From Sandaracinobacteroides saxicola (GTDB lineage Bacteria; Pseudomonadota; Alphaproteobacteria; Sphingomonadales; Sphingomonadaceae), in assembly GCF_014117445.1 (NCBI RefSeq), contig NZ_CP059851.1:2356001-2420000 (forward strand): DNA of 64,000 nt. Direction: 5' to 3'. The notes under the pieces are model-generated. The model saw nothing but the letters and a program-made list of their open reading frames with translations, was not told the origin of the DNA and made no database searches. Below, one piece after another: positions 18,976 to 27,293 of the stretch; the stretch's first letter is position 1; each line of letters starts with the position of its first letter. Position numbers and translations under genes: made by a program.

Positions 18976-19031
18976 CCCCTCCCCCGCTTGTGGGGGAGGC
19001 GACCCGCGCCCGCGAGCGGGAGGGGGGTTCG
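18976..19031. repeat. GC-rich palindromic intergenic repeat, copy 1
   Basis: CCCCTCCCCCGCTTGTGGGGG is followed by a second arm ending GCGAGCGGGAGGGGGG. The first half folds as a hairpin around GCTTG. It belongs to the family described in the findings and lies within the rhamnose operon between rfbD and rfbB. Confidence 0.75.
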
Positions 19032-19062
19032 CCGCACCGCACCTGCTCCGAAAGACAATCCC

Positions 19063-20148
19063 ATGACCCTTCTCGTCACCGGCGGCGCCGGCTTCATCGG
19101 CAGCAACTTCGTCCATTTCCACGAAGCCCGGCACCCCGAAACCCCCATCGTTGTGCTCGACGCGCTCACCTACGCCGGCAACCGCGCCAACCTCGCCGGC
19201 AGCAACGCGCACTTCGTCCACGGCGACATCCGCGACCAGGCGCTGGTCGAAACCCTGCTGCGCGACCACGCCGTCACCACCCTCGTCCACTTCGCCGCCG
19301 AATCGCATGTCGACCGCTCGATCCTCGGCCCCGACGCCTTCATCGACACCAACATCATCGGCACCCACAGCCTGCTGAAAGCCGCCCGCGCCGTCTGGCT
19401 CGCCGGCAGCGGCCAGCCCCACCGCTTCCACCATGTCTCCACAGACGAAGTCTATGGCAGCCTGGGGCCGCAAGACCCCGCCTTCAGCGAAACCACCCCC
19501 TACGCCCCCAACTCCCCTTACAGCGCGTCGAAAGCCGCCTCCGACCATCTCGTCCGCGCTTATCACCACACCTATGGGCTTCAGGTGACGACGTCGAACT
19601 GCTCGAACAACTACGGTCCCTTCCATTTCCCGGAAAAACTGATCCCGCTGTTCATCCTGAACGCCCTCCACGGCCGCAACCTCCCCATCTACGGCGACGG
19701 CCAACAGGTGCGGGACTGGCTGCACGTCGCCGACCATGCGCTCGGCATCAGCCTCTGCCTGGAAAAGGGCACCCCCGGCGAGGTCTACAACATCGGCGGC
19801 GGGGCGGAGATGGCCAACCTCGCCGTCATCGACACGCTCTGCTCTGCGGTCGACGCCGCCTTCGCCGCCGACCCGGCGCTGGCGCAGCGCTTCCCCGATG
19901 CCCCCGCCGCCAGCGGCAAACCCACCGCCAGCCTGAAGACCTTCGTCACCGACCGTCCCGGCCACGACCGCCGCTACGCCATCGACTGCACGAAAATCGA
20001 AAATGCGCTGGGCTACCGCGCCACCCACAGCTTCGAAACCGGCTTCGCCGCCACGCTGGCCTGGTATCTCGCCAACGAACCCTGGTGGCGCGCCGTCATG
20101 GACGGCAGCTACCGGGACTGGGTCGAAGCCAACTATGCCACCCGCTAA
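19063..20148 (+). CDS. rfbB: dTDP-glucose 4,6-dehydratase
   Basis: I start at the ATG at 19063, giving 361 residues; the frame is open upstream but runs through the intergenic repeat. Motifs are GGAGFIGSNFVH, the NAD-binding glycine loop, HFAAESHVDRSI, the catalytic VSTDEVYGSLG (Thr-Asp-Glu) near residue 125, YSASKAASDHLVRAY (Tyr and Lys), and NCSNNYGPFHFPEKLIP. It converts dTDP-glucose to the 4-keto-6-deoxy intermediate. The gene order rfbA-C-D-B is complete for dTDP-rhamnose. Confidence 0.96.
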   Translation: MTLLVTGGAGFIGSNFVHFHEARHPETPIVVLDALTYAGNRANLAGSNAHFVHGDIRDQALVETLLRDHAVTTLVHFAAESHVDRSILGPDAFIDTNIIGTHSLLKAARAVWLAGSGQPHRFHHVSTDEVYGSLGPQDPAFSETTPYAPNSPYSASKAASDHLVRAYHHTYGLQVTTSNCSNNYGPFHFPEKLIPLFILNALHGRNLPIYGDGQQVRDWLHVADHALGISLCLEKGTPGEVYNIGGGAEMANLAVIDTLCSAVDAAFAADPALAQRFPDAPAASGKPTASLKTFVTDRPGHDRRYAIDCTKIENALGYRATHSFETGFAATLAWYLANEPWWRAVMDGSYRDWVEANYATR

Positions 20149-20150
20149 CC

Positions 20151-20212
20151 CCCCTCCCCTTCAGGGGAGGGGCGACCCGGCGCAGCCGAGCGGGGGTGGG
20201 GGCAATCCGCCC
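20151..20212. repeat. GC-rich palindromic intergenic repeat, copy 2
   Basis: CCCCTCCCCTTCAGGGGAGGGG forms a hairpin, followed by GCGACCCGGCGCAGCCGAGC and a GGGGGTGGGGGC end. It fills the gap between rfbB and the next membrane-protein gene. Confidence 0.75.
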
Positions 20213-20232
20213 CACGCTGCGGGCACAACGCC

Positions 20233-21261
20233 GTGACCCTAGACCCCCGCCTCCAGCGTCTCCTCGCCTTCCTCGCCGCGCACAAGAACAAGCTCAGCGC
20301 CGGCCTGATGGTCTTCGTCCTCACCATCGCCGGCTTCGCGCTCTACGAGCTGCTGAAAAACCTCCACCCCGCCGACATCCTCGCCGCGCTGCGCCGCATC
20401 ACCCCCGCGCAGCTTCTCGCCAGCGTCGGCCTCACCATCCTCAGCTACCTGATACTCACCGGCTACGACGTGCTCGCGCTGCGCTCCATCGGCAAGCCCC
20501 AACCCTATTGGCGCGCCGCGCTGGGCAGCTTCAGCAGCTACACCTTCAGCCACAATTTCGGCTTCGCTCCCATCACCGGCGCCGCCGCCCGCTGGCGCGC
20601 CTATCGCGGCACCAACCTCGACGCCGCCGACATCGCCCGCATCGTCGTCATCGCCGGCGTCACCTTCTGGCTCGGCATCTTCCTGCTGCTCGGCGTCATC
20701 CTGGCGCTGCAACCCGGCGCGCTGCGCATCCATCATTATGAACTCGCCTACCCGGCGCAGGCCGCGATCGGCGTCGTGATTCTCACAACGATCGCCCTCT
20801 ACCTCTGGCTCTGCCACCGCCGCCACGTCACCGGCAACAGCGCGCCCTTGAACATCCTTGGCTGGACGCTGCCCGTCCCCACGCTGCGCCAGGCGCTCAT
20901 CCAGTTCACCCTCGCCGCGCTGGACATCTCGGTCGCCGCCGCCGCCCTGCTGGTCCTCGTGCCCCAGGCGATGCTCGCCCATTTCCCGCTCTTCCTCGCC
21001 GCCTATGTGGTCGCCATCGTCGTTGCCCTCATCACCCATGCACCGGGCGGCCTCGGCGTGTTCGAGGCGGTGATGCTCGTCGCCCTCCCCCAGGTCGACC
21101 GCGCCACGCTGGTGTCGGCGCTGATCGCCTATCGCCTCATCTATTATTGGGCGCCGCTGCTCCTCGCCATGCTCCTCCTCGCCCTCCACGAACTCGCCCG
21201 GGCGTTCAGCTTCGCGAAAGCCTCCCACCGCAAAACTCATCCCCAGTCCTCTGAGTCCTGA
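20233..21261 (+). CDS. YbhN/LPG-synthase-TM family membrane protein
   Basis: A 342-residue protein from a GTG start. It has about eight membrane helices and the family signature in the middle (SFSSYTFSHNFGFAPITGAAARWRAY). Near the end comes ITHAPGGLGVFEAVMLVALP, the conserved PGGLGxxE motif of the lysylphosphatidylglycerol-synthase transmembrane (UPF0104/YbhN) family. The soluble catalytic domain of MprF is absent. Such proteins may flip or modify lipids or supply building blocks. It is the last gene before a strong terminator at 21268, so it probably ends the EPS/rhamnose operon. Confidence 0.84.
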   Translation: MTLDPRLQRLLAFLAAHKNKLSAGLMVFVLTIAGFALYELLKNLHPADILAALRRITPAQLLASVGLTILSYLILTGYDVLALRSIGKPQPYWRAALGSFSSYTFSHNFGFAPITGAAARWRAYRGTNLDAADIARIVVIAGVTFWLGIFLLLGVILALQPGALRIHHYELAYPAQAAIGVVILTTIALYLWLCHRRHVTGNSAPLNILGWTLPVPTLRQALIQFTLAALDISVAAAALLVLVPQAMLAHFPLFLAAYVVAIVVALITHAPGGLGVFEAVMLVALPQVDRATLVSALIAYRLIYYWAPLLLAMLLLALHELARAFSFAKASHRKTHPQSSES

Positions 21262-21267
21262 CCCTCC

Positions 21268-21297
21268 AACGCCCGGTGCAAACCGGGCGTTGCTTTG
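21268..21297 (+). terminator. Rho-independent-type terminator of the EPS/rhamnose operon
   Basis: A 9-base perfect stem, AACGCCCGG / CCGGGCGTT, with loop TGCAAA, begins seven bases after the YbhN-like stop codon. It is followed by GCTTTGTCT, a modest T-rich tail. Confidence 0.8.
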
Positions 21298-21302
21298 TCT
21301 GA

Positions 21303-21470
21303 TACCCCTCCTGCCCCGCGCAGCGGAGAGCGGGGAGTCAAAGACGACGCAAAGCGTCAGCGGCGACTCGGCGACAGCCGTGCGGGGGTGGGCGCCTCCC
21401 CTCCCTCCCGCGCAGCGGAGAAGGGAGGGGTTGGGGGTGGGTGCGGGTGCGAGCCTCGGGCGAGCTCGAT
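21303..21470. repeat. GC-rich palindromic intergenic repeats, copies 3a and 3b in tandem
   Basis: Two units stand side by side. The first runs from CCCCTCCTGCCCCGCGCAGC through an inner hairpin (GACGCAAAGCGTC) to GTGCGGGGGTGGGCG. The second runs from CCTCCCCTCCCTCCCGCGC to GGGAGGGGTTGGGGGTGGG. Neither encodes a plausible protein. Confidence 0.75.
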
Positions 21471-21667
21471 GCGCGCAGGCAACGCACCGAATCGCTTGCC
21501 TTGAACGCATCAATATGATAACCATATTGGCATTAATCGAGTCGCTCTCCAACAGTATGAAAGCCGCGCACGACCCGCCCAAAACCCCGAAAACCGCTAA
21601 CTCCTTGATTCAGGCTGTCACTTTTTGCGCAAAACCTTCCATATTTCCTGCTTGCAACAAAAGAGCA
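21471..21667. other. AT-richer spacer without a gene
   Basis: About 200 bases between the repeat pair and the structured element. It contains one small palindrome (CAATATG-ATAAC-CATATTG near 21511-21529). I see no convincing reading frame, promoter pair or site. Confidence 0.5.
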
Positions 21668-21860
21668 GCCCCTGCGCGGCCAAGCCGCGCGAAACGAACA
21701 GCAGTCGGGCTGCAGAGTGCGGAAGGAGAAAGGAACGAAAAAAAGCACGGCAAAGCCGTGCTGTCGGACGTGTCGGTTGGTCACCGGCAAACCGCACGCC
21801 GGCCAAGCTTGCGCGAGTCTGAAAATAGCGGGCTTCGCACCGCTATTTTCAGCCGCGCTG
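21668..21860 (-). ncRNA. structured 3'-end element / candidate small RNA, copy A (downstream of dps)
   Basis: Read on the minus strand, directly after the dps stop codon. First comes a perfect 13-base hairpin (CTGAAAATAGCGG / CCGCTATTTTCAG, 21819-21852). A conserved stretch ending ACCGACACGTCCGACA follows, then a terminator stem (21745-21761) with a run of T, and finally a GCGCGGC/GCCGCGC hairpin (21674-21690). A second copy with the same order lies at 62744-62920. Stem sequences differ between the copies but pairing is kept. It could be a 3'-untranslated structure, a processed small RNA or a mobile palindromic repeat; the sequence does not decide. Confidence 0.55.
21738..21761 (-). terminator. 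Rho-independent terminator for dps
   Basis: On the minus strand: stem GCACGGC, loop TTT, stem GCCGTGC, then seven T. It lies about 100 bases after the dps stop, inside the structured element. Confidence 0.85.
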
Positions 21861-21864
21861 CGCC

Positions 21865-22350
21865 CTACGCCACCATCGCCCGCAGCATCCACGCCGTCTT
21901 CTCATGCACCTGCATCCGCTGCGTCAGCAGGTCCGCCGTCGGCTCGTCATGCGCCGCATCCGCCAGCGGAAACACCGCCCGCGCCGTCCGCACCACCGCC
22001 AGTTGGTCCGCCGCCAGCTCCCGGATCATCGCCTCCGCCGTCGGCACCCCATCGGCCTCCTTCACGCTCGACAGCTTGGCGAACGCCGAATAGCTCCCCG
22101 GCGCAAACTCATCCAGCGCGCGTATCCGCTCCGCGATCAGGTCCACCGCCAGCGCCAGCTCATTATACTGCGTCTCGAACATCAGGTGCAGCGTGTTGAA
22201 CTGCGGCCCGGTCACGTTCCAGTGATAGTTGTGCGTTTTCAGATAGAGCGTGTAGGTATCCGCCAGCAGCGTCGAAAGCCCGGCGGCGATCGCCTTCCGC
22301 TGCTTCTCGTCGATCCCCAGGTCCACGCCCGCCGTCTTCTTCTTCGCCAT
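21865..22350 (-). CDS. dps: Dps-family DNA-starvation / ferritin-like protein
   Basis: I start at the ATG at 22350, where GAGGAG stands six bases upstream; the frame opens further upstream at 22392 without such a site. The 161-residue product has the Dps ferroxidase signature: [22 protein letters not shown] (His and Trp at the dimer-interface iron site, shown here as the stretch near residues 38-59), then [18 protein letters not shown] with acidic ligands. Dps forms 12-mers that oxidise iron with peroxide and may coat DNA in stationary phase. A Lys-rich N-terminal tail (MAKKKTAG) could contact DNA. A terminator follows. Confidence 0.95.
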   Translation of the reverse strand: MAKKKTAGVDLGIDEKQRKAIAAGLSTLLADTYTLYLKTHNYHWNVTGPQFNTLHLMFETQYNELALAVDLIAERIRALDEFAPGSYSAFAKLSSVKEADGVPTAEAMIRELAADQLAVVRTARAVFPLADAAHDEPTADLLTQRMQVHEKTAWMLRAMVA

Positions 22351-22388
22351 GGTCAACTCCTCGCTTCCATGCCGGTGAAGATAGTCAT

Positions 22389-23603
22389 TCATCGCTTCAC
22401 ATCAAACGCAGAAACCCGATTACCCTCAGCGGTGCAGTGCATCGTCACAGTTTGCGCCCGCCCATCGTACGTCGCCGCCAATTGCGCCTCGATCCGGTAT
22501 CCCCGGCCGCTGCGCACCACACCATCCACCCGGTTCAGCGCCACACGGCTGCCGCCTGTCGCGCCGATCTGCCGCCCGGCCTCCGCCATGCAGGCCCGCG
22601 CCTCCTCCCGTGCGTCCGACGGGAACCGGTCATAATCCGCGCTTACCGACGCCGGCGCACCACCGCCGCCGCCGCTTTTCTTTCCCGATGCCGCCAGCAA
22701 AGCGATCAGCCCCGCCGCGATCGCCACGCCGGCGATCACCCCGCCGGCGTTCGAACCGCCGTCATCCGGCCGCCCACCGGGATAGCCGCCGCCCTGATAG
22801 CGATAGCCGAACCGCGCCCGGCAGCCATTGTCCACCCAGATCGAGCGGTCGTCATAACCCCAGTCGCGCCGCTCCCGGCACTGCCCGGCATAGACCCGCA
22901 CGATGCCCACCCGGTTGCCGGTATTCACGTTGCAGCGCTGGTAGGTGCCGTTCCAGCTCTGGCAATCCGTCTCGGCGGCAAAACTCCCGCCCCCCGGATA
23001 GCCCCCGCCCCAATTGCCGCCGCCTCCCCCCGCATAACCATAGGCAAAGGTCGCCTGGCAGCCATTGTCCACCCAGATCGAGCGCGCGTCATAGCCCCAG
23101 TCGCGCCCCTCGGCGCAGCGCCCGCCGCGCACCTGCATCAACGCCACGCGATTGTCCGTCCGCGCCTCGCACCGCCGCGGCCGGCTGCCATAGCTGTCGC
23201 AGGTCAGCTGCGCCGCATAGCCGCCCTGACCCCCGCCCCAGCCCGGGTTGCCACCGCCGCCCCAACCGCCGCCGGCCCCCACCAGCGCGAACCGCCCGCG
23301 GCAGCCCTCATCCACCCACAGCACCGGGCCGCCGAAATTCGCCCGCGTGCCCCAGCTGCGCCCCTCCACGCAGGCGCTGCTGCTCAGTTGCCGCACCAGT
23401 TCCACCCGCTGCACCCCGCGCGGCAGCGCGCATTCCGCCCGATCGCGCCCGCGGCTGGCGCATTCGATCTCCTGCCACTGCTGCGCCGCCGCCGGCGCCG
23501 CCAGCGCCAAGGAGCCGACCGCCACCGGCAGCGCCACCGACCCCAGCTGCCCCGTCACCATCGCCAGCGCCGTCGCCACGCTCACCACCGGTCGGCCCAT
23601 CAT
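22389..23603 (-). CDS. secreted DUF3011-repeat protein
   Basis: About 404 residues from an ATG next to AGGA (23603; the adjacent ATG at 23600 is equally possible). It has a signal peptide ending LAAPAAAQQ. Three DUF3011-like units follow at about 45-105, 130-185 and 205-265. Each has paired cysteines and the motif [16 protein letters not shown] (first unit [20 protein letters not shown]). Gly-rich linkers ([15 protein letters not shown]) separate them. A membrane helix lies near residue 290 ([19 protein letters not shown]), then a C-terminal domain with one Cys pair. The DUF3011 repeats look lectin-like by their even spacing, but this is only a resemblance; the function is unknown. Confidence 0.8.
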   Translation of the reverse strand: MMGRPVVSVATALAMVTGQLGSVALPVAVGSLALAAPAAAQQWQEIECASRGRDRAECALPRGVQRVELVRQLSSSACVEGRSWGTRANFGGPVLWVDEGCRGRFALVGAGGGWGGGGNPGWGGGQGGYAAQLTCDSYGSRPRRCEARTDNRVALMQVRGGRCAEGRDWGYDARSIWVDNGCQATFAYGYAGGGGGNWGGGYPGGGSFAAETDCQSWNGTYQRCNVNTGNRVGIVRVYAGQCRERRDWGYDDRSIWVDNGCRARFGYRYQGGGYPGGRPDDGGSNAGGVIAGVAIAAGLIALLAASGKKSGGGGGAPASVSADYDRFPSDAREEARACMAEAGRQIGATGGSRVALNRVDGVVRSGRGYRIEAQLAATYDGRAQTVTMHCTAEGNRVSAFDVKR

Positions 23604-23644
23604 TCCTCTCCCCATTGCCATGCAGACAGATTATCAACCCGCCC

Positions 23645-24199
23645 ATGGACAACAAGTTGCAATCTGCCGACACGCCCCCTGCCAGCAACGTCAGCGCGCT
23701 TGTGCGAGCGGCCCTGTTCGTGTCCGACATCGAGGCCTCCACCACCTTCTACCGCGACATCCTCGGTCTCACCGTCAGCTATTGGGACGGCCCGCTCGAC
23801 CACCCCGCCGTCCCCGCGCTGATCGGCGTCGGCGCGACGGACAGCACCCGCGCGCGCATCCTCCAGGTGCCCGGTCCCAGCTTCGGCATGATCGGCCTGT
23901 TCGAGGTCACCCCCCGCCCCGCCCGCGTCCGCAAGCGCGCCGAAGGGGTCAATGTCGGCGAGGCCGTCCTCGTCTTCTACTGCGCCGACCTCGACCCCCT
24001 CGTCGCCCGCCTCACCGCCGCCGGCCACCGCATCCTCTGCCCGCCCACCTTCCTCCAGGTCAGCCCCACGCGCGGCCAGCGCGAGATGACCTGCGCCGAC
24101 CCGGACGGCATCCTCGTCAACGTCATCGAACGGGACGATCGTCTTTCCGCCTCGCGGGACGATCGTCTTCCTGTCTCGCGGGACAATCGGCTGGCTTGA
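23645..24199 (+). CDS. VOC-superfamily (glyoxalase-like) protein with a repeated tail
   Basis: A 184-residue protein from the ATG at 23645. It has a VOC fold: LVRAALFVSDIEASTTFYRD, then FYCADLDPLVARLTAAGH and TCADPDGILVNVIER at the end of the domain. VOC proteins bind a metal with residues from paired beta-alpha-beta-beta-beta units and act as glyoxalases, dioxygenases or resistance proteins. Which one applies is not readable. The last 22 residues are an unusual tandem octapeptide extension (RDDRLSAS, RDDRLPVS, RDNRLA) encoded by 24-base repeats. The gene is divergent from the DUF3011 gene. Confidence 0.82.
   Translation: MDNKLQSADTPPASNVSALVRAALFVSDIEASTTFYRDILGLTVSYWDGPLDHPAVPALIGVGATDSTRARILQVPGPSFGMIGLFEVTPRPARVRKRAEGVNVGEAVLVFYCADLDPLVARLTAAGHRILCPPTFLQVSPTRGQREMTCADPDGILVNVIERDDRLSASRDDRLPVSRDNRLA
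24131..24196 (+). repeat. tandem 24-base repeat inside the VOC gene
   Basis: Two full units beginning CGGGACGATCGTCTT at 24131 and 24155 and a degenerate third at 24179 (CGGGACAATCGG). They keep the reading frame and encode RDDRLxxS octapeptides at the C terminus of the VOC protein. Confidence 0.85.
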
Positions 24200-24231
24200 C
24201 CCTGCGCCTGCTTTCGTTCACCTCCTGTTCC

Positions 24232-25557
24232 ATGTTGGATCCCGTCGCCCTCGCCATCGCTGTCGCCGCCCTGCTGATCGCCGCGGGCCTTGCCTGGGTG
24301 CTGCGCGGCCGCGACCTCGCCACGCTCCGTACCGAACGCGACGCCGCGCGCACCGAGTCCGCCCGCTGGCAGGCCGAGGCCGCCACCCATGCCACCGCGC
24401 TGGCCGCGCTTCAGGCCACCCAGGCGGAGCGCGACGCCGCCCACGCCCGCCAGCTCCTGGCCATGAAGACCGAGTTCCAGCAGCTCGCCGGCGACGCCCT
24501 CGCCGCGGCGCAGACGCGCTTCAACGCCCAGGCCGAGGAAACGCTGAAACGCCACCGCGAGGAAACCGGTCAGAATATCGCCAGCAGCCGCGCCGAGCTG
24601 GCAAAGCTGCTCACCCCCGTCAGCGAAACCCTCACCCGCTACCAGACCGAGCTCAAGAGCATCGAGGAAGCCCGCGTCCACGCCTATGGCGGCCTCCGCC
24701 AGCAGCTCGCCGACGTGGCGCAAGGCCAGGCCGCCGTCCGCGACGAAGCCGCCCGTCTCGCCACGGCATTGCGCAGCAGCGGCAAGACCGCCGGCCGCTG
24801 GGGCGAGGAGCAGCTGCAACGCACGCTCGAACTGGGCGGGCTGCGGCTGGGCATCGATTTCACCCTGCAAACCAGCCAGGCCGGCGACGACGGCCGGCAG
24901 AGACGCCCCGACGCCATCATCAACCTCCCCGGCGGTCGCGAGCTGGTGATCGACAGCAAATGCAGCCTCAATGACTATCTCACCGCCGCCGGCGCCACCA
25001 GTGACGAGGAGCGTCGCGCTGCCCTCGCCCGTCACGCCGCCGCGTTTCGCGCCCATGCCCAGGGCCTGGCGCTCAAATCCTACTGGTCCGAATTCGCCGC
25101 CAGCGCGGACTTCGTCATCATGTTCATCCCTGGCGAGAATTTCCTCTCCGCCGCGCTCGAAACCGACCTCGACCTGCTCGGCTGGGCGATGGACCGCCGC
25201 GTCATCCTCACCGGCCCCACCAACCTCCTGGCGCTCGCCCGCACCGTCTCGATGGTCTGGAAACAGGAAACGCTGGCCCGCCAGGCGGCAGAGATCGGCG
25301 AGGAAGCCGGCCGGCTCTACGCCGCCATCAGCACCATGGCCGAGCATGTCCAGAAACTGGGGCGGAACCTCACCCAAAGCGTCGGCAACTACAACGACTT
25401 CGTCGCCTCGCTCGAACGCAACGTCCTGCCCAAGGCGCGCCGCCTCCCCGACATGGGCGTCGAAACCGGCAAGAAGGACCTCCCCGAAACCAAGCTCATC
25501 GAAGCCACCCTCCGCCCCCCCACCGCCCCCGAACTCCTCCCTCCGCCGGCAGAATAG
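24232..25557 (+). CDS. rmuC: RmuC-family DNA recombination protein
   Basis: A 441-residue protein from the ATG at 24232. It has one N-terminal membrane helix (residues 5-24), a long coiled-coil region (about 25-200), then the RmuC domain: KTAGRWGEEQLQRTLELGGL, GGRELVIDSKCSLNDY, ADFVIMFIPGENFLSAALE and LTGPTNLLALARTVSMVWK. RmuC has a PD-(D/E)XK-like nuclease fold (Asp, Ser-Lys in IDSK) and limits recombination between inverted repeats. The order membrane anchor, coiled coil and nuclease domain is normal for the family. The glycosyltransferase that follows starts four bases after the stop. Confidence 0.93.
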   Translation: MLDPVALAIAVAALLIAAGLAWVLRGRDLATLRTERDAARTESARWQAEAATHATALAALQATQAERDAAHARQLLAMKTEFQQLAGDALAAAQTRFNAQAEETLKRHREETGQNIASSRAELAKLLTPVSETLTRYQTELKSIEEARVHAYGGLRQQLADVAQGQAAVRDEAARLATALRSSGKTAGRWGEEQLQRTLELGGLRLGIDFTLQTSQAGDDGRQRRPDAIINLPGGRELVIDSKCSLNDYLTAAGATSDEERRAALARHAAAFRAHAQGLALKSYWSEFAASADFVIMFIPGENFLSAALETDLDLLGWAMDRRVILTGPTNLLALARTVSMVWKQETLARQAAEIGEEAGRLYAAISTMAEHVQKLGRNLTQSVGNYNDFVASLERNVLPKARRLPDMGVETGKKDLPETKLIEATLRPPTAPELLPPPAE

Positions 25558-25561
25558 GGGC

Positions 25562-26671
25562 GTGGCGCGCCTCCTCCTCTACCTCCACGACCTCTCCGCC
25601 ACCGGCGTCACCCGCAACGCCCTGGCGCTTGCTGCCGCCCTTGCCAGCGACCACGACATCACGCTGGCCACCGGCCGCGCCACCGGCACGCTTGCTGCCG
25701 AAGCCGCCGGCGCCATCGATCTCGGCGGCCACGGCCCCCGCGCCGCCCACCGCTTGCGCACCCTCGCCCGCGCCCTCAGCCCCGCCCTCGCCCTCTCCGC
25801 CGGCAATCGCGGCCATCCCTTCTTCTTCGCCGCCCTCGCCGGCCTGCCCCACCTCCGCCGCCTCTACCGCTTCTCCAACGACATCGACCACCGCGATTCC
25901 CGGGGCCGCCGCCGCTGGTGGAAACCGCTGGCCGACAGCGCGCAACTCGCCCTGCTGCGCCACAGCGCCGACCACCTGATCGCCGTCAGCCAGCCATTGG
26001 CCGCCGACCCGCGCCTCGCCGCCATCCCCCTCACTCTCATCCCGAACAGCATCGACATCGCCGCCACTCGCGGCGCCGCCGCCCTGCCCTGCCCACACCC
26101 CTGGGCCACCGACCAGGGTCCACCCTTCATCATCGGCATCGGCCGCCTGACGCCGCAAAAGGATTTCGCCACCCTCATCGCCGCCTTTGCGCTCCTCCGC
26201 CGGCAGCGTGCGCTCCGCCTCCTCATCCTCGGTGACGGCCCGCAACGCCCCGCCCTCGACGCCCAGGTCGCCGCTCTCGGCCTCACCGGCTGGGTCAGCC
26301 TCCCCGGAAGCCTCCCCAACCCCATGCCGCTCCTCGCCCGCGCCGCGGTCTTCGGCCTCCCCAGCCTGTGGGAAGGTGCCTCCAACGCCCTGCTCGAAGC
26401 CCTCGCGCTCAACACGCCCATCGTCGCCAGCCGCACCGCCGGCAATGCCGTCACCGTCCTCGACCATGGCGCCCACGGCCTGCTGGTCCCGCCCGGTGAT
26501 CCCGCGGCGCTGGCGCAGGCGCTCCTCCTGCAAACGGGCGCCGAAGCCATCCGCCCCGGCACCCGCGCGTCGCATTTCAGCCGCGAAACCGCGCTCGACC
26601 AATGGCGCCGCCTCCTGGCGAACGAAGCCGCGCGCCTCCCGCCGCTTGCACCCCCCGCCCGCTTCCCCTAA
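25562..26671 (+). CDS. GT4-type glycosyltransferase
   Basis: A 369-residue GT-B glycosyltransferase from a GTG four bases after rmuC. Motifs are [20 protein letters not shown] at the N terminus, PNSID near residue 163, the donor-binding [17 protein letters not shown], and [20 protein letters not shown], in which Glu of WEG contacts the nucleotide sugar. The acceptor cannot be deduced. It is co-oriented with hisB, 26 bases downstream. It could act in LPS, EPS or lipid glycosylation. Confidence 0.86.
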   Translation: MARLLLYLHDLSATGVTRNALALAAALASDHDITLATGRATGTLAAEAAGAIDLGGHGPRAAHRLRTLARALSPALALSAGNRGHPFFFAALAGLPHLRRLYRFSNDIDHRDSRGRRRWWKPLADSAQLALLRHSADHLIAVSQPLAADPRLAAIPLTLIPNSIDIAATRGAAALPCPHPWATDQGPPFIIGIGRLTPQKDFATLIAAFALLRRQRALRLLILGDGPQRPALDAQVAALGLTGWVSLPGSLPNPMPLLARAAVFGLPSLWEGASNALLEALALNTPIVASRTAGNAVTVLDHGAHGLLVPPGDPAALAQALLLQTGAEAIRPGTRASHFSRETALDQWRRLLANEAARLPPLAPPARFP

Positions 26672-26696
26672 CCCGCGGCCCAGGAAAGGGTCAGCC

Positions 26697-27293
26697 ATGC
26701 GCACCGCCACCGTCACCCGTGCCACCTCCGAAACCAGTATCAGCGTCACCGTCAACCTCGACGGCACGGGCCTCTACACGGTCAGCACCGGCATCGGCTT
26801 CCTCGATCACATGCTCGAACAACTCAGCCGCCACAGCCTCATCGACCTCGACCTGCAGGCAACGGGCGACCTCCATATCGATGGCCACCACACCACAGAG
26901 GATTGCGGCATCGCCATCGGCGAGGCGATCGCCCGCGCCCTCGGCAGCCGCGCCGGCATCACCCGCTATGGCGACGCCCTGATCCCGATGGACGAAACCC
27001 TCACGCGCGTCGCGCTCGACATCTCCGGCCGCCCCTACCTCGTCTGGAAGGTCGCCTTCACCCAGCCCAAACTGGGCACGCTCGACAGCGAGCTGGTGAA
27101 GGAGTTCTTCCACGCGCTCGCCGGCAGCGCCGGCATCACGCTGCACATCGAGAACCTCTACGGCGTCAACAACCACCACATCGTCGAAAGCAGCTTCAAG
27201 GGCGTCGCCCGGGCGCTCCGCACCGCCGTCAGCATCGATGCGCGCAAGGCCGACGCCATCCCCAGCACCAAGGGCAGTCTCGGTGGTGTCTGA
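26697..27293 (+). CDS. hisB: imidazoleglycerol-phosphate dehydratase
   Basis: A 198-residue single-domain HisB, without the phosphatase half found in enterobacteria. The metal-binding motifs are present: [25 protein letters not shown] near residue 62, and [15 protein letters not shown] near residue 158. It dehydrates imidazoleglycerol phosphate in histidine synthesis. It opens the run hisB-hisH-hisA-hisF-hisE and its stop overlaps the hisH start. Confidence 0.96.
   Translation: MRTATVTRATSETSISVTVNLDGTGLYTVSTGIGFLDHMLEQLSRHSLIDLDLQATGDLHIDGHHTTEDCGIAIGEAIARALGSRAGITRYGDALIPMDETLTRVALDISGRPYLVWKVAFTQPKLGTLDSELVKEFFHALAGSAGITLHIENLYGVNNHHIVESSFKGVARALRTAVSIDARKADAIPSTKGSLGGV

Noticed and set aside
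15405-20028. Very long minus-strand open frames (up to about 700 codons) opposite the pyruvyl transferase, FrhB-like and rhamnose genes
   Set aside because: They are the antisense of clear, motif-rich plus-strand genes. High GC at third codon positions suppresses stop codons on the other strand; the translations are Gly/Ala/Val/Glu-rich with no recognisable motifs.
21290-22093. Plus-strand frame of 267 codons across the repeats and the structured element
   Set aside because: It reads through repeat copies and the dps antisense; translation has no motif, and the hairpins explain the sequence better.
24131-24196. Possible CRISPR-like array
   Set aside because: Units are contiguous without spacers, in frame, and only two and a half copies long.
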